DNA of 6,867 bases from Chloroflexota bacterium. GTDB taxonomy: Bacteria; Chloroflexota; UBA6077. Made by a program: the position numbers and the translations under genes. Below are positions 1 through 6,440 of the stretch, in pieces; position 1 is the stretch's first letter, and the number at the start of each line of letters is the position of its first letter. The notes under the pieces were generated by a model. It was not told where the DNA came from. It was given only the letters and a program-made list of their open reading frames with translations, and did no database searches. The stretch is from the NCBI GenBank assembly GCA_021788565.1, contig JAJYKO010000295.1:1-6867 (forward strand), read 5' to 3'.

Positions 1-29
1 TGGCTCCTGCCGGCGACTGGGAGAATAGC

Positions 30-85
30 GTAGGAGCCTTGTCCCACCTGTCACGGTCCCGTGACAGGTGGGACAAGGCTCCTAC
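30..85. repeat. Perfect 26-bp inverted repeat at the operon's 3' end (possible terminator)
   Basis: Positions 30-55 are the exact reverse complement of 60-85, leaving a 4-nt loop at 56-59. The hairpin starts 5 nt beyond the TGA of the last gene, where a transcription terminator is expected. No clear run of T follows the stem on the minus strand (the next bases read CGCTATTCTCCC) or on the plus strand, so it is not a textbook intrinsic terminator. A perfect stem of this length could equally be a dispersed palindromic repeat (REP- or MITE-like) that also stops transcripts or protects the mRNA 3' end. The heptamer ggctcct inside the right arm (77-83) recurs at 2-8, which hints at a second, partial copy running off the window edge. 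Confidence 0.85.
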
Positions 86-90
86 TCGTT

Positions 91-774
91 TCAGTCGGCG
101 ATCTCGGCAACGATGGTGCAGGGACCTCCGTCGATCCCCTCCACGAAGAGCGGTAGGGCGAAGACACGCCCGATCGATTTTGGAAGTGACTCCAGGTTCA
201 CATCCTCGAGGATGATCACGAAGTGATCCGGGTTGTGCATCCCGCACATGATCTGGTGGGCCGCAACCCCTTCCGGATCTGCCTTTCTGTAGGCCGCCAG
301 TGAGATGAAATCCATTCCAAGCGCTTTGAGTTTTCGAAATTCGTCTACCAGGTAGGAGCAGGCCTCAGGGGAGATGCCCGGACCCTCAAACGCGTAGCGA
401 CTCGGTTCGCTTCGTCGGATGGATCCCCACCCGGCGCGGATCAGCAGCAGGTCGCTGTCGCGAAGCTGTGCCGCAAACGGCTCCAGATCCTGTCTGGTGA
501 CTAGCTCGCTGTCTCCTTTAGGTATGTCGAGCAGCAGCGGTCGCTCGTAAATGAAGCGGTCTACCGGGACTTTGTCGAGAGTAATACCGCCTGGGTTAAA
601 GTGGTTCGGTGCGTCCAGGTGAGTACCGAAGTGATTGAATAGGATCAGGTCGTAGGTGTTGGCGATGTCACCTTTCTCGAGAGCGGTGAACTGCCTACGA
701 GAGTACGTCGGATTTCCAGGCCAACCCGGGGCCTCGCCGGTGACGTCGTAGGACATCCGCAGAAATCGTGTCAA
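91..774 (-). CDS. Cyclase-family metal-dependent hydrolase (kynurenine-formamidase-like), second copy
   Basis: Member of the cyclase family (PF04199), which includes KynB-type arylformamidases and isatin hydrolase. These cytoplasmic enzymes use divalent metal to hydrolyse cyclic or linear amides and esters. Counting from the chosen start, the metal motif HFGTHLDAPNHF lies at residues 48-59 (H48, H52, D54, H58), with a distal H173 and E190 in ILEDVNL. The chosen start is the TTG at 774-772, giving 227 aa, a normal family length. AGGGAGG at 789-783 lies about 8 nt upstream and overlaps the stop of the preceding gene, which points to translational coupling. A longer frame opens at another TTG (807-805) but has no ribosome site, and its extra 11 residues precede the natural start of the fold (RFLRMSYDVTGEAPGWPGNP). 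Compared with its neighbour, this copy lacks the GVDTPSPD segment and has FISLAAYRKADPEG there, so it belongs to a different subfamily. Last gene of the operon; substrate unknown. Confidence 0.88.
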   Translation of the reverse strand: MTRFLRMSYDVTGEAPGWPGNPTYSRRQFTALEKGDIANTYDLILFNHFGTHLDAPNHFNPGGITLDKVPVDRFIYERPLLLDIPKGDSELVTRQDLEPFAAQLRDSDLLLIRAGWGSIRRSEPSRYAFEGPGISPEACSYLVDEFRKLKALGMDFISLAAYRKADPEGVAAHQIMCGMHNPDHFVIILEDVNLESLPKSIGRVFALPLFVEGIDGGPCTIVAEIAD

Positions 775-782
775 CGACAAAT

Positions 783-789
783 CCTCCCT
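783..789 (-). promoter_or_regulatory. Shine-Dalgarno site that decides the start of the second cyclase gene
   Basis: AGGGAGG on the minus strand overlaps the TAG stop of the upstream cyclase gene (790-788) and sits 8 nt before TTG 774-772. The alternative TTG at 780-778 is only 2 nt away, too close. The TTG at 807 is upstream of this site and has none of its own. Confidence 0.65.
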
Positions 790-1522
790 ATCGTGGAACC
801 AGGGCAACGGCGCGAACCGGCGACCCGGTGCCCTCTTTTATCGGCAGGGGTAGCGCAATCAAGTAGCACGACGGCGTCACCTGATCGAGGTTTGCGAGGT
901 TCTCGATCACCAGGACTCCGTGGCTCAGAAGTTCATGGTGGACGACCTCGAGCGCGACCCCGTAGTTGTCGGGGGAAGGGGTGTCCACTCCAATCGCCTT
1001 CACACCCCGCTTGAGCAACAACTCGACGCAGTCTGGCGCGAGGCCGGGCCAGTCTTGCAGCGAAGCCTTGTCGTTAGGCCGAGTTGCCCATCTGCTGTCC
1101 CAGCCGTAATTGAAGATCACGATATCCCCGTTGTGGACCGGCCCGTTGCCGCTCTCCCACCCCAGGATCTTGCTTGCCGGCACCGAGCCGTTGAGGGGGA
1201 CGTCGTGACAGTCCACAACTGCCGCCCTTCCCATCCATTTGTCCGGCGGGATCTGGTCTATCCAACGATGCTCAGGGTGGTTGGTTGGCATGAAATGGCC
1301 AGTGGCATCCACGTGAGTGCCGGTGTGCTCGTTGAACATCACCTGGTAGGCCGTCGCGTTATCGCCAAAGCTCGTGGAAAGCCAGAGGGTGTGATAGAAC
1401 TTGGACAGGGTTGGCCAAATCGGCATGTTCTCTTCGAGAGCGTGGCTCAGATCAACGATCCGAAAGCCGCCGAGCAGGTCTGTGAGCTTGCTCAAGCTTT
1501 CGGAAGGTTCCGCGATTGGCAT
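788..1522 (-). CDS. Cyclase-family metal-dependent hydrolase (kynurenine-formamidase-like), first copy
   Basis: A 244-residue PF04199 hydrolase, expected to be cytoplasmic with no signal peptide. The fold starts near residue 20 (RIVDLSHALEENMPIWP, the usual 'DLSH' opening). The metal motif HTGTHVDATGHF spans 66-77, with H66, H70, D72 and H76. GVDTPSPD lies at 178-185 and the C-terminal HHELLSHGVLVIENLANL near 195-212 supplies H196 and E207. In the family consensus HxGTHxDxPxHF the proline after D-x is here threonine (T74). The ATG at 1522-1520 has GGGAGG about 8 nt upstream, a strong site. It lies 54 bp after the second permease, and its TAG overlaps the ribosome site of the next cyclase gene. 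Family members hydrolyse formylkynurenine, isatin and related amides or lactones, but no kynurenine-pathway gene is present here, so the reaction is open. Family assignment is firm, substrate unknown. Confidence 0.9.
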   Translation of the reverse strand: MPIAEPSESLSKLTDLLGGFRIVDLSHALEENMPIWPTLSKFYHTLWLSTSFGDNATAYQVMFNEHTGTHVDATGHFMPTNHPEHRWIDQIPPDKWMGRAAVVDCHDVPLNGSVPASKILGWESGNGPVHNGDIVIFNYGWDSRWATRPNDKASLQDWPGLAPDCVELLLKRGVKAIGVDTPSPDNYGVALEVVHHELLSHGVLVIENLANLDQVTPSCYLIALPLPIKEGTGSPVRAVALVPR

Positions 1523-1576
1523 CCTCGATACCTCCCTGGATTTACCGCCTGATAGATGAACTGCCCATGGAAGCGC

Positions 1577-2569
1577 TTAACCTTCGACCTCTTCTCGGCC
1601 GTACAGCAGAAGCAGGATCAGTATCACCACGCCGTAGATGATGCTGCGGCCGTATTCAGGCATGTTGACCGTCATCAGAACGGTGACCAGCGTCACCAGA
1701 CTGGCTGCTCCCGCGGCCGTTCCCAGGTAGCTGCCACGGCCCCCGAGGATGTACACACCCCCGATGACAACCGCCGCAATGGATTGGAACAGGTATGGGT
1801 CCCCCATTCCCAGCGATGCCTGGCCCCCGAAGCCCACCAGTATGATGCCGGCCAGCGCCGCAAACATGCCACTCAGCATGTAGAGTATGATGGTCACCAG
1901 CCGGACGTTGATGCCGGCGAGGTAGCTGGCCGTGGGGTTGTTGCCCACCGCGTAGGTGCGGCGGCCAAACGTGGTGTAGCTGAGCGCGAAGGTGACCACA
2001 AGGATAACCGCCAGCCAGAACAGAAGTTCCGTGGGGATCCCCAGCACGCTGCCGTGCACGAGGCTTTGAACGAAGGGCGGGGCATAGGAAGCGCAGGTTG
2101 GACAGGTCATCCCCTCGCTGAGGCCCAGTGCGAGGCCCTGTACCACGCCGTTCATGCCCAACGTCATCACGACGGCAGGAACCGAAAGCAACGCCACTCC
2201 CAATCCATTGACCAGTCCCACGGCGAGCCCCATCCCGAGGGTCAGGGCAATCCCGTAGAGTGCGTGGCTGTTCAGGCCGAGAGACGACGTGACCAACAAT
2301 ATGGCCGCACCGTTCAACACCCACGGAACGGATAGGTCGATTCCACCGATCAGCACGACGAAGGTCTGACCGGCGGCGACGAGGCCGACGAACGAAGCGA
2401 CAATCAGCACCGATTCGATGCTGTTGATACCCGCGAAGCCGGGGTGAACCAGTTGCCCGAGGGCGAACAGTATGATCGCCGCGGCAAACGCATAAACGAT
2501 GCGGCGGCGGTCGGTGGTTAGTCCGAACCGTTCCAACCGCTGTGGCAAACGAGTCAGCTGGCCGATCAT
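1577..2569 (-). CDS. CUT2-type ABC transporter permease, second subunit
   Basis: A 330-residue inner-membrane permease of the branched-chain/ribose type (BPD_transp_2, PF02653), with about 8-10 hydrophobic segments starting near residue 26. Family landmarks are GGIDLSVP at 75-82, an NGLGVALL stretch at 121-128, YAVGNNPTASYLAGI at 206-220 and GGVYILGGRGSYLG at 260-273. The 206-220 and 260-273 blocks are typical of the cytoplasmic contacts with the ATPase in RbsC-like proteins. The ATG at 2569 overlaps the TGA of the preceding permease as ATGA, and GAGGAGGAG lies just upstream, so the two are translationally coupled. It is clearly different from its partner, so the transporter is probably a heterodimer. 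Odd feature: CPTC (C156, C159) in the loop after the LVNGLGVALL/VVQGLALGL helices, in a stretch (SEGMTCPTCASYAPPF) predicted to face outside. The protein ends in a short charged tail (GREEVEG). Confidence 0.93.
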   Translation of the reverse strand: MIGQLTRLPQRLERFGLTTDRRRIVYAFAAAIILFALGQLVHPGFAGINSIESVLIVASFVGLVAAGQTFVVLIGGIDLSVPWVLNGAAILLVTSSLGLNSHALYGIALTLGMGLAVGLVNGLGVALLSVPAVVMTLGMNGVVQGLALGLSEGMTCPTCASYAPPFVQSLVHGSVLGIPTELLFWLAVILVVTFALSYTTFGRRTYAVGNNPTASYLAGINVRLVTIILYMLSGMFAALAGIILVGFGGQASLGMGDPYLFQSIAAVVIGGVYILGGRGSYLGTAAGAASLVTLVTVLMTVNMPEYGRSIIYGVVILILLLLYGREEVEG

Positions 2570-3582
2570 CGTCTCCTCCTCAAGTAGATTCCGACCAGCG
2601 AACTGATCACGACGGCCAGAATGAGGAACAGGCCTTGATAGAACGACTGGTAAAGCGGGTTGATATTGGCGAAGAACAGAACGTTGATCAGGACGGTCAG
2701 TATGAAGGCGCCTGCTATGCTCCCCATGGCGCTACCCCGCCCTCCCATCAGGCTCACCCCACCCAGCACGGTCGCGGCGATGGAAGTCAGGGTAAATACG
2801 TTCCCAGCGGTGGCGTCGCCCGAAGTGGTGGTGGCAGCGAGGAAGAGCCCCGCCAGCGCGGCGAGCATTCCTCCCAGCACGTAGGCTCCCAGCTTGGTCA
2901 CCATCACCGGCACGCCATTAGCACGGGCCGCCTGCTCATCATTGCCGATGGCGAAAATGCCGACTCCCAGGGGCGTTCTCTTGAATAGCAGCCAGAGCCC
3001 GATCAATATCGCCAGGGGAATCAGCCCTGTCGGTGCTGCCGGGTTGGTTAGTACCGTGGTGAGCGCGGGGGGAACGGCACCGCCGGGAGACGGCAGTACC
3101 CTGATGGCTATCCCCTGATAGATGGACAACGTGGCCAGGGTGACCAGGATCGGCTGAAGCCTACCAAAAACTACGAACAGACCATTCAGAAGTCCGCCAG
3201 CCGCACCAACCGCCAGGATAATGAAAGTCCATTCAACGATGCTGGGTAAGTTGCTCTGCATGTTGATGGCCGCCAGAGCGTTGGCCAGGTCGATCATGCC
3301 TCCCACGGAAAGATCGATGCCGCCCGTGAGCACAACCATCGTCTGACCGACGGCGGCCAGCGCAAGAGGGAGAGAGTTGTTGACAGCGGTCGTGATCTCG
3401 AAATTGCTGGGTAACCTGTGTTGATTCACGTAGAACAACACGCCGTACAGCAGGAAGGTGCCCACCAGTATCAACACGGCCAGAATCAAGGGCACGTTCT
3501 GGGCGATGAAGTGCACCTGTCGGGGCCGAAAACCCCTCTGTGCGCGACTACGCGGTGACGTTTTCTCGGACTGAAGCAGCAA
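2566..3582 (-). CDS. CUT2-type ABC transporter permease, first subunit
   Basis: An inner-membrane permease (PF02653) forming the import channel with the next gene product. It has a basic N-terminus (RSRAQRGFRPRQ), then a first helix at about residues 30-50 (counted from the chosen start), followed by the hallmarks TGGIDLSVGG, NGLFVVFGRLQPILVTLATLSIYQGIA (quoted as a helix block), FAIGNDEQAARANGV and GGVSLMGGRGSAMGS. It ends in a basic GIYLRRRR tail, consistent with a cytoplasmic C-terminus. The chosen start is TTG 3582-3580 (338 aa) because GGAGGAG at 3593-3587 sits about 6 nt before it. The longest frame begins with a GTG at 3612-3610 (348 aa) that has no recognisable ribosome site. Either way the gene overlaps the end of the ATPase gene (35 bp or 65 bp), an overlap typical of co-translated transporter subunits. 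Substrate specificity cannot be read from the permease. Confidence 0.92.
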   Translation of the reverse strand: MLLQSEKTSPRSRAQRGFRPRQVHFIAQNVPLILAVLILVGTFLLYGVLFYVNQHRLPSNFEITTAVNNSLPLALAAVGQTMVVLTGGIDLSVGGMIDLANALAAINMQSNLPSIVEWTFIILAVGAAGGLLNGLFVVFGRLQPILVTLATLSIYQGIAIRVLPSPGGAVPPALTTVLTNPAAPTGLIPLAILIGLWLLFKRTPLGVGIFAIGNDEQAARANGVPVMVTKLGAYVLGGMLAALAGLFLAATTTSGDATAGNVFTLTSIAATVLGGVSLMGGRGSAMGSIAGAFILTVLINVLFFANINPLYQSFYQGLFLILAVVISSLVGIYLRRRR

Positions 3583-5095
3583 CGATCTCCTCCGCGTCGA
3601 TGTTCGGACCACTCAATTCGGCTGCTACTCTACCCTCTCGGAGCACAAGCACCCGGTGGGAAAGATGAGCGAGTTCCTCCGTGTCGCTAGAGTAATAGAG
3701 TATGGAACGGCCCTCGGCAGCCAACCGAATCATAAGGCTGTAGATATCATGCTTGGTCGCGATGTCGACTCCACGGGTGACGTCGTACAGAAGGAGTATC
3801 CGCGAATCGGCCAGCAGCCATCGCCCGATCAAGACCTTCTGCTGATTGCCACCGCTCAAGGTACGAACTGGGCGACTGGGTGTCGAGACCCGCACCTGGA
3901 GTTGATCGATCATTCGCGCGGCCATTTGGTGCTCGATCCGCTGTCGTAAAACTCCGATCCTGGAGATTCGGCTCAAGATAGGAAGAGTCAAATTGTCCTT
4001 GGTGGACATCGGGAGGAGTAATCCTTCCCGCTTGCGATCTTCGGGAACCAGGGCGATCCCGAGCCCCGCCCGTATGGCGTCGCGCGGGCTGCGGATCTTG
4101 ACCGGATTGCCGGCTACGGTAATCCGGCCGTGGCTGAGGTGGTCGACGCCGAACAGGGTGAGGAACAGCTCTCGGTGCCCCTGTCCCGCCAGGCCACCGA
4201 CTCCCAGGATTTCGCCTTTCCTCACATCAAAGGAGACTCCGTTCACGCCTGTGCTCGTCAGATCCTTGGCCTGCATAGCGAGGCCGTCGGCTTGGACCGG
4301 GGGTATCTGCGGGTAGATTGCATCCACGCGGCGCCCCGTCATCAGGGTAATGGCATCTCCCTCGTCCAGCTTCTCATAGCTTCCTACGTTGGCGCCGTTC
4401 CTGTAGATGGTGATCCTGTCGGCAATGCTCTCTACCTCTTTCCAGCGGTGGGACGTGAAAATGACGCACTTGCCATCCTGTTTCAGTCTTCTGATGAGAT
4501 CAAATAGCCAGTTTACCTCCCGCTCCGCGAGAGATGAGGTGGGCTCGTCCATGAAAAGAATGTCCGGGTTGCGGATTACGGCATGAGCGATCTCGATGAT
4601 CTGTTGCTGAGCCAGGGACAGGTTGGCAACGAGTTCCAGAGGATCGATGTTCTCCACCCCGAGCCCGAAGAGGATCTCCTCGGTCCGGCTCTCCATCTGG
4701 CCCTGTCTGATCAGTCCGAGAGTGCCGCGGGGCTCGTGGCGGAGAAGCAGGTTCTCCGCCACGGTCATCCACGGCATGAGGGTGAGTTCCTGGAACACCG
4801 TGCCGATCCCGAGCCTCTGAGCCGACTGTGGGTTGTCCAGGTGGACCTGCTGGCCTTTGACCCGAATGGTGCCTGAGTCAGGATGGAGTACCCCACTCAG
4901 GATCTTGATCATGGTACTCTTGCCGGCTCCGTTCTCCCCAACCAGTGCGTGCACCTCACCGAAGCCGGCCTCGAAGTCAGCGTTCAGCAATGCCTGGACT
5001 GCGCCGAAGGACTTGGATATTCCCAGTCCTTCGATCGCCGGTACACGCTCAGCCGGTACGCGCTCAACGGAAGAGGCTGCTGGAGACTGCTCCAT
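3548..5095 (-). CDS. CUT2-type sugar ABC transporter ATPase with two nucleotide-binding domains
   Basis: A 515-residue RbsA/MglA/XylG-type protein on the cytoplasmic face, powering import. First domain: Walker A GENGAGKST (53-61), Q-loop FQE (101-103), signature LSLAQ (159-163, off the LSGGQ consensus as is usual in this family), Walker B FMDEPTSS (D183, E184) and H-loop H216. Second domain: a degenerate Walker A region GVGGLAGQGHREL (298-310) without Lys, the family motif PEDRKREG (351-358) and a full LSGGNQQK signature (413-420). Its Walker B region reads LLLYDVTRGVD, so Y437 and D438 stand where most relatives have Asp-Glu of DEPTRG. The usual 490-520 aa length is intact. ATG 5095 is preceded in frame by a TAG and has a modest site, AAGGGTGAG, about 9 nt away. 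It starts 42 bp after the binding-protein gene and overlaps the first permease gene. The N-terminus carries a small tandem repeat, ERVPAERVPA (11-20). Confidence 0.95.
   Translation of the reverse strand: MEQSPAASSVERVPAERVPAIEGLGISKSFGAVQALLNADFEAGFGEVHALVGENGAGKSTMIKILSGVLHPDSGTIRVKGQQVHLDNPQSAQRLGIGTVFQELTLMPWMTVAENLLLRHEPRGTLGLIRQGQMESRTEEILFGLGVENIDPLELVANLSLAQQQIIEIAHAVIRNPDILFMDEPTSSLAEREVNWLFDLIRRLKQDGKCVIFTSHRWKEVESIADRITIYRNGANVGSYEKLDEGDAITLMTGRRVDAIYPQIPPVQADGLAMQAKDLTSTGVNGVSFDVRKGEILGVGGLAGQGHRELFLTLFGVDHLSHGRITVAGNPVKIRSPRDAIRAGLGIALVPEDRKREGLLLPMSTKDNLTLPILSRISRIGVLRQRIEHQMAARMIDQLQVRVSTPSRPVRTLSGGNQQKVLIGRWLLADSRILLLYDVTRGVDIATKHDIYSLMIRLAAEGRSILYYSSDTEELAHLSHRVLVLREGRVAAELSGPNIDAEEIVAASVRENVTA
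3587..3593 (-). promoter_or_regulatory. Shine-Dalgarno site inside the ATPase gene, supporting a TTG start for the first permease
   Basis: GGAGGAG on the minus strand followed by ATCG and then TTG. It lies within the coding sequence of the ATPase C-terminus. It is the best ribosome site near the start of the permease and favours TTG 3582 over GTG 3612. Confidence 0.6.
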
Positions 5096-5137
5096 CTATG
5101 GATACTCACCCTTCATTGCATAGTTGTTTCTCTCTTG

Positions 5138-6403
5138 TTACTTTGGCAGCTTCACGTCTAGCGTACCGGGGCACGGGGTTCCACTCAATCCCGCGTCTAT
5201 ACAGAGTTGTACCACCGCGTTGGGTCCGCTATCGGTGAAGTCGGCGAAGAAGCTATCCTCCTGATCGGGGAATACGTTCACGCCCGATTTGACCGTGTCT
5301 GTTGTGACGACCGGGAACGGCAGGGTGATGTCTGCCTTCGGGTGCGTCCCTTGAAGGATCTCACGGGCGAGTTCCAACGCCACTACGCTGAGGTAGGGGG
5401 GCTGGCCAATCGAGATACCGGTGACCTTCGGTTGGCCCATGTAACCACCGAGGAGGAACTTGCGGTAGCCGTTTTCGGCCTCTCCAGCGGTTACTGGAAG
5501 TGGGGTCCTCTTGGCTGCGATGAAAGCCTTCAACACTCCGTCGGTGCCACCCTGGCACCAAATGCCATCGATCTTGGGCAGAGAGGGCAGGACAGCGGCC
5601 GTGTTGCGCTCGGCGGTGGCAGAGTCCCACATGCCCGTGTAGCGGTTGACTACCTTGATGTTCGGGTATTTCTTCCATACCGCGTCGGCGCCCGCGTTCC
5701 GCTGCGTATCAACCTCGGTACCGGCAACACCGGTGACCATGATCACGTTGCCTGTGCCTTTCAGATGGTCGGCCAGGAACTGCGCCAACTGCTGGCCGAA
5801 CGCGAACTGGTCGGTGTTGACCTTGTAGGTGTTCGGCGCTGTCACCGTGTTGTCAAAGGAGATCACCAGGATGCCCTTGGAAACGGCTTGCCCGACAATA
5901 CCGTTGAGGCCGGTAGGCGAGGCCGCGTCGATCAGAATGGCATCCGGATGCTGTGAGATCATGTTCGAGAGTTGCTGCGTCTGCGCGCTGACGTCGTTTC
6001 CTGAGCTGAAGATCTGGCTGCTCACCTGCGTGGTATACGGCGGCATGCCAACAGCAGCTCGGAAGACGTTGACCATCTCGATCCGCCACTTGTTGCCGAT
6101 GTAGGAGTTGGAGAGGTCGATAGTCAGCTTCTTGGTAGACGCCCCCGCGGCCGCGGTGGGAGCCGCTGCGGCGCCGCTGGTTGGGGCAGCCGCTGCCGCG
6201 GTTGGGGCAGCGGCCGTCGTCGGAGCGGCGGCTGGGGCCTTTGTCGGCGCTGCCGGAGCAGCGGTCGGCGAAGCAGGAGCGCTGGATGCGCAGGCCGCTG
6301 CCAGAACTGAGGCAGCGCCTGCTGTCAGGCCGAGAAGTAGTTGCCTTCGCGTGATGTGCGTCTTATGCACGCTCTCAAGACTAATTTCGTCGCGGTTCTC
6401 CAT
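5138..6403 (-). CDS. Solute-binding lipoprotein of a CUT2-type ABC importer (RbsB-like)
   Basis: A 421-residue extracytoplasmic binding protein of the Peripla_BP_4 class. It starts with a signal sequence holding TRRQLLLG (R19, R20; a Tat-like motif), a hydrophobic stretch and a lipobox LAAAC with lipid-anchor candidate C38. Residues 39-89 form a flexible Ala/Pro/Thr linker, then the ligand-binding fold begins (KKLTIDLSNSYIGNKWR, 91-107) and runs to the end. Recognisable blocks are HPDAILIDAASPTGL (152-166), KGILVISFDN (176-185) and IWCQGGTDGVLKAF (281-294). C401 and C411 near the C-terminus could form a disulfide. The ATG at 6403-6401 is chosen because GGAGG at 6414-6410 is 6 nt upstream; the frame can begin at GTG 6409-6407, but that codon overlaps the ribosome site. 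First gene of the operon. The ligand is unknown: family members bind ribose, xylose, galactose, AI-2 and others, and the hydrolases downstream argue for something less usual. Confidence 0.94.
   Translation of the reverse strand: MENRDEISLESVHKTHITRRQLLLGLTAGAASVLAAACASSAPASPTAAPAAPTKAPAAAPTTAAAPTAAAAAPTSGAAAAPTAAAGASTKKLTIDLSNSYIGNKWRIEMVNVFRAAVGMPPYTTQVSSQIFSSGNDVSAQTQQLSNMISQHPDAILIDAASPTGLNGIVGQAVSKGILVISFDNTVTAPNTYKVNTDQFAFGQQLAQFLADHLKGTGNVIMVTGVAGTEVDTQRNAGADAVWKKYPNIKVVNRYTGMWDSATAERNTAAVLPSLPKIDGIWCQGGTDGVLKAFIAAKRTPLPVTAGEAENGYRKFLLGGYMGQPKVTGISIGQPPYLSVVALELAREILQGTHPKADITLPFPVVTTDTVKSGVNVFPDQEDSFFADFTDSGPNAVVQLCIDAGLSGTPCPGTLDVKLPK
6140..6283 (-). repeat. Low-complexity Ala/Pro/Thr linker with imperfect 21-bp tandem units
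   Basis: This coding stretch gives residues 41-88 of the binding protein. The 12-mer ggttggggcagc occurs at 6179-6190 and again at 6200-6211, a 21-bp spacing that equals a seven-residue unit of the APTAAAA kind. Such repeats expand and contract easily by slippage, so linker length probably varies between strains. It acts as a tether between the lipid-anchored cysteine and the binding domain. Confidence 0.7.
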
Positions 6404-6409
6404 CTTCAC

Positions 6410-6414
6410 CCTCC
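6410..6414 (-). promoter_or_regulatory. Ribosome binding site of the solute-binding protein gene
   Basis: GGAGG on the minus strand, six bases before ATG 6403-6401. It fixes the start two codons inside the longest frame, whose GTG (6409-6407) would directly abut it. Confidence 0.75.
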
Positions 6415-6432
6415 AAAATTGGTTACCCTTCC

Positions 6433-6440
6433 AACCGGTT
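6433..6440. promoter_or_regulatory. Palindrome AACCGGTT, a possible LacI-family operator core
   Basis: The 8-bp perfect palindrome matches the AANCGNTT core bound by many LacI/GalR-family regulators, which often control CUT2 sugar loci. It lies about 30 nt upstream of the binding-protein ATG, where a bound repressor could block the start or act as a roadblock. The flanks do not continue the full GTGNAANCGNTTNCAC consensus. Two direct copies of ggttac (6421-6426 and 6436-6441) overlap or adjoin it. An 8-bp palindrome can occur by chance, and no regulator gene is visible in the window. Confidence 0.3.

Noticed and set aside
788..1522. Naming the first cyclase kynB
   Set aside because: Motifs place it in the family only; no tryptophan-degradation genes are nearby and the motif deviates from consensus.
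920..1552. A 210-codon plus-strand open frame opposite the first cyclase
   Set aside because: Antisense shadow of a gene with intact metal-binding motifs.
1556..2335. A 259-codon plus-strand open frame opposite the second permease
   Set aside because: It is the mirror of a GC-rich membrane-protein gene; the composition is His/Gln/Arg-rich with no fold signature and no ribosome site.
3548..3612. Overlap of the ATPase and first permease genes as a possible frameshift fusion
   Set aside because: Both proteins are full length with normal ends and starts, and an internal ribosome site serves the permease; no programmed frameshift signal was seen.
5207..5956. A 249-codon plus-strand open frame opposite the binding protein
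   Set aside because: Antisense shadow: the minus-strand frame has a clear family, a signal peptide and a ribosome site; the plus-strand product resembles nothing.
5138..6403. Naming the transporter rbs, xyl or mgl
   Set aside because: The binding-pocket residues cannot be matched to a known ligand from the sequence alone, and the downstream genes are not sugar-catabolic.
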